This document shows positions 18,581 to 26,303 of a stretch of 45,180 nucleotides of DNA, in pieces. Under the pieces are notes generated by a model. It saw only the letters and a program-made list of their open reading frames with translations, ran no database searches and was not told the origin of the DNA. The stretch is from Clostridiales bacterium (lineage in GTDB: Bacteria; Bacillota; Clostridia; Lachnospirales; Lachnospiraceae). The stretch's first letter is position 1, and each line of letters begins with the position of its first letter. Where the stretch lies: the NCBI GenBank assembly GCA_020859995.1, contig JAJBVE010000064.1:1-45180 (forward strand). The letters run 5' to 3'. The translations under genes were made by a program, and so were the position numbers.

Positions 18581-18609
18581 ATCCTAGCAGATGCCCCATC
18601 CAGAATCAG
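18581..18609 (-). promoter_or_regulatory. Possible promoter of the kinase cluster
   Basis: On the minus strand CTGATT (18604-18609), 17 bp, TAGGAT (18581-18586). It is a mediocre match, but its place just before the preferred GTG start supports it. Confidence 0.35.
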
Positions 18610-18699
18610 TGGGGGGAAATTTTTTAATCTCGCAAAAACAACGATCCACCGCGTACTCTTCAGCCCACGGCCCATCTCCGGTCAATGACACAAAGCTTC

Positions 18700-19479
18700 T
18701 CACTTTGCGCGGGTGATCCGATCCATCAGCTTGCAAAACACCACAGCCGCTCCCGTGCTTGCCGCTGTCGCCACAATTCCCGGTCCGACGACCGCGGACG
18801 GATTCACACTTCCATACTGCCCGCGGTACGCAATGACTGTAATGGGGATCAGCTGCAGGGACGAAATATTTAATATAAGGAAGGTACACATTTCATTGCT
18901 GGCAGTGCCGTGCGGAGCGAATGAAAGTACTCTGCGCTGCGCTTTATTCGGGGTCAGAGTCTGTACTCTCCGCTTCGCTCTGGTCGGCGCTGAATATCTC
19001 GGCTCCGTTCCGCCTGGAGATAAATGTCTCTGCTTCACTTCGGTCGGAAACGGACGCGCTTCCGCTGGATGCTCCGCACTGTCCGTGGAGCAATCGGCCG
19101 TCTCGCGGCGCTCCTCTTCCAGATTTTCCAGCGCTTCCATTGCTTTCAGTCCGTACACAGTCGCGGCATTGCCCAGACCAAGCATGTTGGCGGCAAAGGC
19201 AGCCGCGATGCGCTCGATGGCCGGATGATCCACCGGAATCTCCGGAAATAAAAAACGAATCACCGGTTTCATTTTTCCGGTCACCGAGCGTACAATTCCC
19301 GCGTCCTTCGCGATCTCCATCAGACCGCTCCAGAGCGCCATCGCGCCAAACATGGTTATACACAGAGAGACCCCTTCCTTTGCCGATGAAAGCACCGCGT
19401 CCGAGACCGCCTGCGCTTCCCCGGTCAGGATGCCATACGCAATCCCCACAAGCAGCATCATTCCCCAGATCACATTCAT
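18700..19479 (-). CDS. spmA: Spore maturation protein A with a 70-residue insert
   Basis: The 259-residue membrane protein has nucleoside-recognition/SpmA motifs: MNVIWGMMLLVGIAYG at the start, AANMLGLGNAATVYGLKAME, then EMCTFLILNISSLQLIPI and GPGIVATAAS. SpmA with SpmB serves spore core dehydration. Residues about 120-190, between GLKAME and the TASNEMC motif, are a foreign-looking hydrophilic insert; SpmA is normally near 195 residues. ATG 19479 is chosen over the longer frame at 19518 because GGAGG lies 9 nt upstream and the family starts there. No spmB follows; the kinase cluster comes directly after. A weak sporulation-type pair (GTATTCT ... CATAGAAA, 19540-19568) lies upstream. Confidence 0.82.
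   Translation of the reverse strand: MNVIWGMMLLVGIAYGILTGEAQAVSDAVLSSAKEGVSLCITMFGAMALWSGLMEIAKDAGIVRSVTGKMKPVIRFLFPEIPVDHPAIERIAAAFAANMLGLGNAATVYGLKAMEALENLEEERRETADCSTDSAEHPAEARPFPTEVKQRHLSPGGTEPRYSAPTRAKRRVQTLTPNKAQRRVLSFAPHGTASNEMCTFLILNISSLQLIPITVIAYRGQYGSVNPSAVVGPGIVATAASTGAAVVFCKLMDRITRAK
18928..19055. repeat. Degenerate repeats of about 31 bp in the spmA insert
   Basis: Four imperfect units of the type tactctccgcttcgct begin near 18928, 18964, 18995 and 19025 (spacings 36, 31, 30). Other frames through this stretch are also open. Similarity between copies is modest. Confidence 0.4.
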
Positions 19480-19740
19480 TTCCTTATTCCTCCCATGAAG
19501 TTCAAATTCGCTCAACATTTATCTACTCGCCTGATCCCTTTTCTATGATTCAAACAGCAAAAGAATACGATACCTGAGCAAACAGCCGTCCTCCGGCGCA
19601 GCCCGACGAGGAGTGTCTGTTTTTCCGTACATGGAAGCATGGTTACATTTCACACCCACGCCAACGCACTCGCTGCGGGACGCGAAGAGAACGCGTAACG
19701 CAAGAGATGAACTTTTCCATCTATATAAGGAAGAAAATCA

Positions 19741-19769
19741 TTGCGCCAGATAAAAATCAAGAGTACAAT
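19741..19769 (+). promoter_or_regulatory. Promoter of the uridine kinase gene
   Basis: TTGCGC (19741-19746), 17 bp, TACAAT (19764-19769), about 110 nt before ATG 19883. Confidence 0.55.
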
Positions 19770-19882
19770 CACAGTAAAATCCGTTACAAGTCACACCTAT
19801 AGAGCGGGAAGCACTGTAAATCTGATTAATATGTGGCTTGCGGCAAAAATCCTGCAAAGCAGAAAAAAGAGAGGAACGCACG

Positions 19883-20506
19883 ATGGACTGTATCATTATC
19901 GGAATCGCCGGGGGGACCGGCTCTGGGAAATCCACGTTTACCAACCGACTGAAAGAACGGTTTTCAGATGACATCGCGGTCATTTACCACGACAATTATT
20001 ATAAAAGACAGGACAATGTCCCCTTTGAGATACGAAAAATGGTGAATTATGACCACCCGGACGCGCTGGAGACCGACCTGATGGTGAAGCATCTGGAAAT
20101 GCTGAAAAACGGAGAGGCCGTTGACTGCCCGGTCTATGATTACAGTCAGCACAACCGCTCTGATCAGACTATACATATTGAGCCGCGCCGGATCATTGTG
20201 GCGGAGGGCATTCTGCTGCTCGCCGACCCCCGTCTGCGCGACCTGTGCGATATCAAGATTTTTGTAGAAGCGGACGCGGACGAGCGCATCCTGCGCCGGA
20301 TCGTGCGTGATGTGAAAGAGCGCGGGCGTGACCTGGACAACATCGTCCAGCAGTATCTCACCACGGTCAAGCCCATGCATTATATGTTTGTCGAACCGAC
20401 AAAAGCCACCGCTGATCTTGTGATCAACAGTGGCATGAATGATGTCGCGTTTGATATTGTGCAGACGAAAATCCGGCTGCTGCTGGAGGCCGGGGCGCAC
20501 GAGTGA
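19883..20506 (+). CDS. udk: Uridine kinase
   Basis: This soluble 207-residue enzyme phosphorylates uridine and cytidine to UMP and CMP in pyrimidine salvage. The P-loop GGTGSGKST lies at residues 9-17, followed by the family motifs YHDNYYK, NYDHPDA, PVYDYSQHNR and VEGILL-like VAEGILLL, and a C-terminal MHYMFVEPTK segment. The frame is open from 19838, but ATG 19883 is preferred: GAGG lies 8 nt upstream and the protein then begins MDCIIIGIAGG as in the family. It is monocistronic and convergent with thymidine kinase. Confidence 0.95.
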   Translation: MDCIIIGIAGGTGSGKSTFTNRLKERFSDDIAVIYHDNYYKRQDNVPFEIRKMVNYDHPDALETDLMVKHLEMLKNGEAVDCPVYDYSQHNRSDQTIHIEPRRIIVAEGILLLADPRLRDLCDIKIFVEADADERILRRIVRDVKERGRDLDNIVQQYLTTVKPMHYMFVEPTKATADLVINSGMNDVAFDIVQTKIRLLLEAGAHE

Positions 20507-20535
20507 AATACGCAATTCAGATCAATCAGTGACCC

Positions 20536-20571
20536 GCGCGTATAGCTGGTACGATTCAGCAGCATACGCGC
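20536..20571. terminator. Stem-loop between convergent udk and tdk
   Basis: gcgcgtat (20536-20543) pairs with atacgcgc (20564-20571), with a further gctg/cagc pair inside. There is no strong T run, so the terminator function is only probable. Confidence 0.4.
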
Positions 20572-20613
20572 ATGGCGGACGCAGTTCAGGCAGTGACTCC
20601 AGGCATTTTATTT

Positions 20614-21186
20614 TCAGGGCGCCGGCCTGAGCATTTTATTCCGATGGTGTTTCCGGCACAAGGCGGTATAGCTGTCGTTCGCGCCCAGCACGACCTGATC
20701 GCCCTCCGTGATCATTTCACCTTTCTCATTGAAACGGGCGTTGCATGTCGCCGCCTTGCCGCACCAGCAGACTGTCTTGATCTCCTCGATCACGTCCGCC
20801 CAGGCGAGCAGCCACATACTGCCGGGGAACAGGTTGCGCTGAAAATCGGTGCGCAGTCCGTAGCAGATGACCGGCACCGTCAGGTCGTCCACGATATGTA
20901 CCAGAAACTCCACCTGCTCCTTCGTGCAGAACTGCGCCTCATCCACGACCACGCAGTCATATTCTTTAATATCCTCCGAGGTCATCTGCACCAGGTCTTC
21001 CACAAAGGTGCAGTTCTTTCTTAAACCAATGCGCGAGGAAATAACGCCCTCCCCGTCCCGGTTATCCAGCCTGGGCTTCGCGAGCAGCGCGCGCTTTCCC
21101 CTCTCATAATAATTATAATCCACCATCAGCGCGTTGGCGGTTTTCGAGCTTCCCATCGCGCCGTAACGAAAATACAGCTTAGCCAT
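20614..21186 (-). CDS. tdk: Thymidine kinase (type II)
   Basis: The 190-residue enzyme makes dTMP from thymidine. Visible are the P-loop GAMGSSKT (9-16), the DEAQF Walker B motif (about 86-90), the lasso region and zinc-binding cysteines (CWCGKAATC and a C-terminal CRKHH). GGAGG lies 12 nt before the ATG, and the preceding gene ends 39 nt upstream, so it is the last gene of the minus-strand run from 24800. Having uridine and thymidine kinases back to back makes this a pyrimidine-salvage spot. Confidence 0.95.
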   Translation of the reverse strand: MAKLYFRYGAMGSSKTANALMVDYNYYERGKRALLAKPRLDNRDGEGVISSRIGLRKNCTFVEDLVQMTSEDIKEYDCVVVDEAQFCTKEQVEFLVHIVDDLTVPVICYGLRTDFQRNLFPGSMWLLAWADVIEEIKTVCWCGKAATCNARFNEKGEMITEGDQVVLGANDSYTALCRKHHRNKMLRPAP

Positions 21187-21225
21187 TTTCTCTTCCCGTC
21201 CTCCTTATAAAAAATCTTATATCCT

Positions 21226-21864
21226 TTACTGAATCCCATAAAATGACGTCATAATCTCCGCCTCGTCTTTCGCGTCGTAATCAAACACAAACCGCTCGTA
21301 CGCATTGATAACATGCGTATCGTGATATTTATCATAGCGCTTATGCTGACGGCCGTAGGACATGTGAACATGGCCGTGCAGGAAAAAACGCGGATTGTAT
21401 TTCTCAATCAGATCTATAAAGCTTTTGAAACCCTGATGGGGCAGGTCGCGCCCGTCATTAAGCTGATAAGCTGGCGCGTGCGTGACCAGAATATCGAAGC
21501 CGCGATGGCGGAAAAGCTTCCAGCGCAGTTTTTTCACCCGTTTGCGCATCTGTTTTTCTGTAAACTGATAATTGCCGGGACGGTAGCGCATGGAGCCGCC
21601 CAGTCCCAGAATGCGGACGCCCTCGAAGACAAAGATATCATCGTCGATGCAGGTGCAGCCTTCCGGCGGGACTTTGTCGTATTTCTCGTCATGGTTTCCG
21701 TGGACGTAAATGACCGGTGCGGAGGTAAAAGTCGCCAGGAATGACAGATAATGCGGATGCAGGTCGCCGCAGGATATAATCAGGTCAATGCCGTCCAGCT
21801 TACTCTTTTCAAAATGATCCCACAGATAGGCGGACTCTTCATCCGCGATTGCCAGTATCCGCAT
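21226..21864 (-). CDS. Calcineurin-like metallophosphoesterase
   Basis: The 212-residue soluble protein has the metallophosphoesterase motifs ISCGDLHPHY, VHGNHDEKY, LVTHAP and LHGHVHMSY. The opening MRILAIADEES departs from the usual D-x-H motif: the Asp is present but Glu replaces the His, which is typical of one subgroup. The substrate is unknown; nucleotide or phosphodiester cleavage is expected. It lies between the ParB/BMP gene (33-nt gap) and tdk (39-nt gap), so is probably co-transcribed with both. Confidence 0.85.
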   Translation of the reverse strand: MRILAIADEESAYLWDHFEKSKLDGIDLIISCGDLHPHYLSFLATFTSAPVIYVHGNHDEKYDKVPPEGCTCIDDDIFVFEGVRILGLGGSMRYRPGNYQFTEKQMRKRVKKLRWKLFRHRGFDILVTHAPAYQLNDGRDLPHQGFKSFIDLIEKYNPRFFLHGHVHMSYGRQHKRYDKYHDTHVINAYERFVFDYDAKDEAEIMTSFYGIQ

Positions 21865-21897
21865 GCTGCTTTTGTGTTCCTTTCCTCTGCTTTTTCT

Positions 21898-23805
21898 TTA
21901 TACCCCGCTCTTTTTCACGCCCTGCTGCGCGACCACAGGCTTAGCCTGGCCGGTCAGCTCGTATTCTTCGGGGATGGCGCCGACGACATTTTCCGCGAGC
22001 CAGTCCATCTTGACAATCTGCTCGGGGGTCAGGCTGTCGCCCCAATCTGCCTGCGTTTTCACGATGCCGGTCTGCGAGTAGAGGGTTCCGGAGAAGGGGT
22101 TAAACTCGCCCGCGCTGATGGTATTTTTCAGCAGATCGACCAGACGCTTGGTGCCGATCGGCAGGTTCTGCGAGCAGATGACGTCCACCACGCCCGAGGA
22201 CATGCCCCACCAGTAGTTGATCGCCTTGCCGGTGTCGTCGTCGTATTTCCAGGTGCCGTCCATAATCGTGCGGATCAGCTTTTCATAAAACCGTCCCCAG
22301 TGGCAGAGCGGCATCGCCAGGTTCTGCGGGCGGCCGTCCACCATGTGATAGATGCCAAAAAAGCGCGACGCCTCCTCCGGAATCACCATGTCCTTTCCGG
22401 AGATACAGGAAGGATTCAGCTTGCGGAGCCGGTCGGTGATGTCCACGTCCTTTTTGGAGGACCACTCCAGAAATACTTTCGCGCGGGGATTGATCATCTT
22501 GGCGCCCAGCGCAAAAGCGTTGATATTGGAAATTGTGCCAAAAAGCGGGTAATCCGCGATGTAGGCGAGCCGGTTGTTTTCTGCCATCGCGCCCGCGATG
22601 GCGCCCATCAGGAATTTCGCCTCGTGCATCCGTGTATAATAAGTACGGATGTATCGGTGCGAGGTGTTCAGCGAACAGTTGAGGATACGGACATCTGAAT
22701 TTGCAATTGCTGCCTTAACACTTGCGGGGGCAAATACAGGTGTAGTGGTAAAAATCAGGTTGCAGCCATCCGCGATCGCCTTATCCAGCGTCTCCTCAAT
22801 TGTTTCCGCCGTGACCTGGCTGTAGGCGACCGTGCTCACCTCATCTGAAAAGGTCTGCTCCAGATGCAGCCGCCCCAGCTCGTGCGAGTAGGTCCACGCG
22901 GAGGAACCCGGCGTCTTGTCATAAATAAAGGCTATCTTCAGCTTTGTCTTCCCAGTCGGCAGCAGAAGGGAGAGCAGCGGCTTTTTCTCCGGCGCCGGAT
23001 CCATCTTCAGCGCGACCGTATCTGCCTCCGTCAGCAGCTCGAATTCCTCCCAGGCCTGCGCGATGAGGGTCTTCATCTCATCGGTCGTGATATCGCTCAC
23101 CTTGTCATAGCCGTACAGCGTAACGAAAGTCAGAAACGCGTCCCCCGGCTTGATGGAAAGCTTACCGCCGCCCTTTGCCTGATACGCCGCGGTAAAACGC
23201 GTATAAACCGAGCTGAAATTCAGCCGGTCATCGTCATCCCAGGACTCATCCGCCGCCTTACCGACCGCCTCCTGCAGCTTCGCGTAGCTGCCCTTTTTCG
23301 AAAATTCTACGTAATTAATCCCGGAAAGCGCGTAAAAGTCAACAAACTCATAATAAATCACGGTCTCCAGATCGTCCGTGCGCTTCGGAAGGATGCGCGT
23401 GACCGTCCCCGGAATGGAGACTGCTTCATAATATTTCATCACGCTGACACGTTTATTGCCTTCCTCCACATAAAAACGATTCCGATATTCCCAGGCTTTG
23501 ATCGGGTCGTGGATGCCCTCCTCCACATGCGCCGTACTCAGGTTTGTCCATTTCTGCGCAAACTCGGAGCCGACGTCCAGAATCGGCATAAAATTGCCGG
23601 CAAACGAGCTGCCGCGCCCGCCGTACCGCGTCCCCACGATCTGGTCAATCGGGATCTGTACCAGCCCGAGAGACACCTGCGAGAGAGACTCCTGCGGCAG
23701 AATCTCATCGAGCACTGCCAGCGTCGGACGCTCCCCGCGCATCATACGCGCCTGATAATCCTTTTTTCCCAGCCGGACTGCTTTCTTATAATCTTCAAGA
23801 GCCAT
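21898..23805 (-). CDS. Cytosolic fusion of ParB-like domain and BMP/PnrA-type ligand-binding domain
   Basis: The 635-residue protein has no signal peptide. Residues about 30-150 resemble a ParB/sulfiredoxin-like fold (VQIPIDQIVGTR, then FYVEEGNKRVSVMKYYEA). From about 285 it is a BMP/PnrA periplasmic-binding fold (LKIAFIYDKTPGSSAWTYSH, ADGCNLIFTTTP, AYIADYPLFGTISNINAFALGA). Extracellular BMP proteins bind purine nucleosides for ABC import; here the domain would face the cytoplasm. ATG 23805 is preferred over the longer frame at 23856, with GGAGG 8 nt upstream. Neighbours are a glycosyltransferase upstream and phosphoesterase and tdk downstream. A nucleoside-responsive regulator or scaffold is an inference. 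Confidence 0.82.
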   Translation of the reverse strand: MALEDYKKAVRLGKKDYQARMMRGERPTLAVLDEILPQESLSQVSLGLVQIPIDQIVGTRYGGRGSSFAGNFMPILDVGSEFAQKWTNLSTAHVEEGIHDPIKAWEYRNRFYVEEGNKRVSVMKYYEAVSIPGTVTRILPKRTDDLETVIYYEFVDFYALSGINYVEFSKKGSYAKLQEAVGKAADESWDDDDRLNFSSVYTRFTAAYQAKGGGKLSIKPGDAFLTFVTLYGYDKVSDITTDEMKTLIAQAWEEFELLTEADTVALKMDPAPEKKPLLSLLLPTGKTKLKIAFIYDKTPGSSAWTYSHELGRLHLEQTFSDEVSTVAYSQVTAETIEETLDKAIADGCNLIFTTTPVFAPASVKAAIANSDVRILNCSLNTSHRYIRTYYTRMHEAKFLMGAIAGAMAENNRLAYIADYPLFGTISNINAFALGAKMINPRAKVFLEWSSKKDVDITDRLRKLNPSCISGKDMVIPEEASRFFGIYHMVDGRPQNLAMPLCHWGRFYEKLIRTIMDGTWKYDDDTGKAINYWWGMSSGVVDVICSQNLPIGTKRLVDLLKNTISAGEFNPFSGTLYSQTGIVKTQADWGDSLTPEQIVKMDWLAENVVGAIPEEYELTGQAKPVVAQQGVKKSGV

Positions 23806-23867
23806 ATTACAAACCTCCAACCATTTTTTGTGCCAATTTTCGGATAGCGCCTGCAAAAGCGCGCAAA

Positions 23868-24800
23868 CTAAGCCGTATGCGCCGCCCTTCTCTCAATCTT
23901 CCGCGCGATCAGATACCGCGGCCGCCCTTTCACTTCTTCGTAAATCTTACCTATATAATATCCGATAATCCCCAGGCTGATCATCACCAGGCTCCCGATG
24001 ATCAGGATCAGCAGAATCACAGTCGTAAATCCTTCCACCGCGCGCCCCATAAAATAGCGTACCAGCGTCTCAATCCCCAGAAGCACCGCCGCGACAAATA
24101 CCACAATTCCAGCCATGGTCACAAATTGAAGCGCGGCTGTCGAAAAGACCACAATATTTCTCACCGCGTACTGGATCAGCGACCAGGTAGACCACTTGGA
24201 CTCGCCTTCCGTGCGCTCCTGCACGTCAAACTCGACCGATGCGGTCTTAAAACCAATCCACGAGGACAGAGCGCGGAAAAAGACATTCCGCTCCGGCAGG
24301 GAAAGCAGCGCATCCGCCGCCCGGCGATCCAGCAGTTTAAAATCTGACGCCCGCGACATGTCGATCTTCACCGCCTTTGAAAGCATCTTATAAAAAAGTC
24401 CCGCGCTGGCCCTGTGCAGGGCACTCTCCTTCCCGCGCGTGCGCTTCACGCCCTCGATCACTTCATACCCCTGCTCCCAGAGCCGGTACATCTCCACCAG
24501 CGTTTCCGGCGGATGCTGCAGATCACAGTCCATCACCGCGCAGCAGTCCCCGGAAGCTTCGGCGAGCCCCGCGAGCATTGCGGACTCCTTGCCAAAATTC
24601 CGTGAAAAGCAGATGCCCGTCACATGCGGATTCTCCGCGGCCGCTTTGGTAATCTCTTCCCAGGTTGCGTCCTTCGACCCATCATTTACAAACACAATTT
24701 CATAATCAATTCGCTCCGCAGTCAGGATTTCATCAATCCTCGCGGAAGCCTTGCGGATCATTTTTTCCTCGTTATACGCGGGGAGAATCACTGAAAGCAT
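23868..24800 (-). CDS. Family 2 glycosyltransferase, GtrB/DPM1-like
   Basis: The 310-residue protein has a GT-A domain (VILPAYNEEKMI, FVNDGSKDATW, CFSRNFGKESA, MDCDLQHPPE, QERTEGESKWS) and two C-terminal membrane helices at about 225-250 and 265-290. This is the layout of enzymes that load a sugar onto polyprenyl phosphate at the inner face of the membrane, for later use by GT-C transferases. ATG 24800 follows GGAAGGAA. It heads the minus-strand run ending with tdk, and a conserved 31-bp promoter-like element lies 147 bp upstream. Confidence 0.9.
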   Translation of the reverse strand: MLSVILPAYNEEKMIRKASARIDEILTAERIDYEIVFVNDGSKDATWEEITKAAAENPHVTGICFSRNFGKESAMLAGLAEASGDCCAVMDCDLQHPPETLVEMYRLWEQGYEVIEGVKRTRGKESALHRASAGLFYKMLSKAVKIDMSRASDFKLLDRRAADALLSLPERNVFFRALSSWIGFKTASVEFDVQERTEGESKWSTWSLIQYAVRNIVVFSTAALQFVTMAGIVVFVAAVLLGIETLVRYFMGRAVEGFTTVILLILIIGSLVMISLGIIGYYIGKIYEEVKGRPRYLIARKIERRAAHTA

Positions 24801-24946
24801 TTCGCCGCACGTTCCTTCCTTATTGCATAATCAATATTTGTTATCAGACCATTAATAATCAGACAAGAGAAACTTGTCCTCTATCTGCCCAACGCATGTA
24901 TCCCATACAGATTCCAGGCGCAGGCACAACTGTTTTCTCCGGCTAC

Positions 24947-24977
24947 AGCTTACCACGAACCGCCAAATGGCGCAAGC
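24947..24977 (-). promoter_or_regulatory. Shared 31-bp promoter element, copy 1
   Basis: On the minus strand TTGCGC (24970-24975), 17 bp, then the extended -10 TGGTAAGCT ending at 24947. The core CGGTTCGTGGTAAGCT is also found at 33683 and (one change) 37227, with the same spacing. It faces the glycosyltransferase gene at 24800. Confidence 0.65.
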
Positions 24978-25051
24978 AGCAAATCAAACTGCTATAAGAT
25001 TTTCTGCCCTGCCCGATTTTTCCATCATTTTTATTTTTTCTATATTTTGCA

Positions 25052-25080
25052 TTGACTTTTGACGGATATTTCGTTATGAT
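25052..25080 (+). promoter_or_regulatory. Promoter of the opp operon
   Basis: TTGACT (25052-25057), 17 bp, TATGAT (25075-25080): near consensus. Confidence 0.7.
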
Positions 25081-25086
25081 GTGGAA

Positions 25087-25352
25087 AGATGTTTTTGTCT
25101 GTAGGACATTCGTTTTTTTCTCACAGACACCAACAGATGTTACAGGATGCGCCTCTTTTGAAACGTCATCCTGTACGTTCAAACGGTACAAGCGGAAAAA
25201 GGGACATATTACATAGACATATTTCGATCCTCAGGGTCAAGAATCGGAACACCGGTGTTCCATTCCTGGCCTTTTATCTCTTGTATCATATGTCTGTACT
25301 CGCCCAGCGAGTATGGACGCAGATTATTCAAAGAAAGAGGTGTATTGTTTCC
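25087..25352 (+). promoter_or_regulatory. Long structured 5' leader of oppB
   Basis: About 265 nt separate the promoter from ATG 25353. The leader holds acaggatg/catcctgt arms (about 25140-25175), a perfect 16-bp palindrome ggaacaccggtgttcc (25246-25261) and a tactcg/cgagta hairpin (25297-25313). It matches no riboswitch class I can name. The frame open through it lacks a ribosome site. Confidence 0.45.
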
Positions 25353-26300
25353 ATGGATTTATTCGTGTATACGCTGAAACGTATCGGAACCGCTCTTCTG
25401 ACACTTCTTCTGGTCGCGGCCATCACATTCTTTCTGATGAACGCCATTCCCGGAAGCCCGTTTATGACTGACAAATCTACACCGGAGCAGATCGCGCTGG
25501 CGAACGCCAAATACGGTCTGGACAAGCCCCTGGTCGTCCAGTTTGTCAATTATATTAAAAATCTCCTGCACGGCGACATGGGGACCTCGCTGAAGATGCA
25601 GCAGGATACCGCCGTGGCGAAGATCCTGTTCGGGCAGGGTAAATTCCGCCGCTCCATTCAGCTCGGAGTTTTCGCGCTGCTTACCTCCATTATTGTGGGC
25701 ATCCCGCTCGGCTGTCTGTGCGCCTATTACAGAGGGAAATGGATCGACAGCATCCTGCGCGTGGTTACTACAGTGGGGATCGCGATGCCGACCTTCGTCA
25801 TTGCGACGCTGATGCTTTTTACCTTCGGCGTCAACCTGAAAATTCTTCCCGTGCAGTCAGGAACTCTGGACTCGCCGATTTCTTATGTCATGCCCGTGAT
25901 CACGATGGCTCTGTATCCATCCTGCCATATCGCGAAGCTGACGAGGACGAGCATGCTTGACTCCATCAGTCAGGACTATATCCGAACCGCTCGCGCGAAG
26001 GGTTTGAAAACGAAAATGATCCTCTTCAAGCACGCATTAAGGAACTCTCTGATCCCGGTTATCACCTATCTGGGGCCGCTGACCGCCAGTATTATCACCG
26101 GATCTCTGGTGGTCGAGCAGATTTACAGCATTCCAGGCATCGGCAGCTATTTTGTATCCAGCATCCTGAACCGTGATTATCCGATCATCATGGGGACGAC
26201 GATTCTGCTGGCCGCGCTGATTGTATTTATGAACCTTGTGGTAGATATTGCGTATAAGATTGTAGACCCGCGCATTAATCTCACAAAGAAAGGAGATTAA
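25353..26300 (+). CDS. oppB: Peptide ABC transporter permease, OppB type
   Basis: The 315-residue permease has six predicted membrane helices, beginning MDLFVYTLKRIGTALLTLLL, and the cytoplasmic EAA loop RTARAKGLKTKMILFKHALR that contacts the ATPases. ATG 25353 is preferred; upstream in-frame sequence (from 25089) is hydrophilic and not family-like. It pairs with OppC to form the channel for oligopeptides delivered by the binding protein encoded last in this operon. OppC begins 3 nt after its stop. Dipeptide or nickel permeases share the fold, so the substrate is inferred. Confidence 0.93.
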   Translation: MDLFVYTLKRIGTALLTLLLVAAITFFLMNAIPGSPFMTDKSTPEQIALANAKYGLDKPLVVQFVNYIKNLLHGDMGTSLKMQQDTAVAKILFGQGKFRRSIQLGVFALLTSIIVGIPLGCLCAYYRGKWIDSILRVVTTVGIAMPTFVIATLMLFTFGVNLKILPVQSGTLDSPISYVMPVITMALYPSCHIAKLTRTSMLDSISQDYIRTARAKGLKTKMILFKHALRNSLIPVITYLGPLTASIITGSLVVEQIYSIPGIGSYFVSSILNRDYPIIMGTTILLAALIVFMNLVVDIAYKIVDPRINLTKKGD

Positions 26301-26303
26301 GCC

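Noticed and set aside
18526-18675. N-terminal 50 residues of the longest kinase frame
   Set aside because: No ribosome site at ATG 18675, the sequence is not protein-like, and the predicted promoter lies inside it.
19577-19625. Plus-strand hairpin ending in a T run upstream of udk
   Set aside because: Pairing is interrupted and no plus-strand gene precedes it, so a terminator is not supported.
25089-25352. N-terminal extension of OppB
   Set aside because: The sequence is hydrophilic, lacks a ribosome site and precedes the canonical OppB start.
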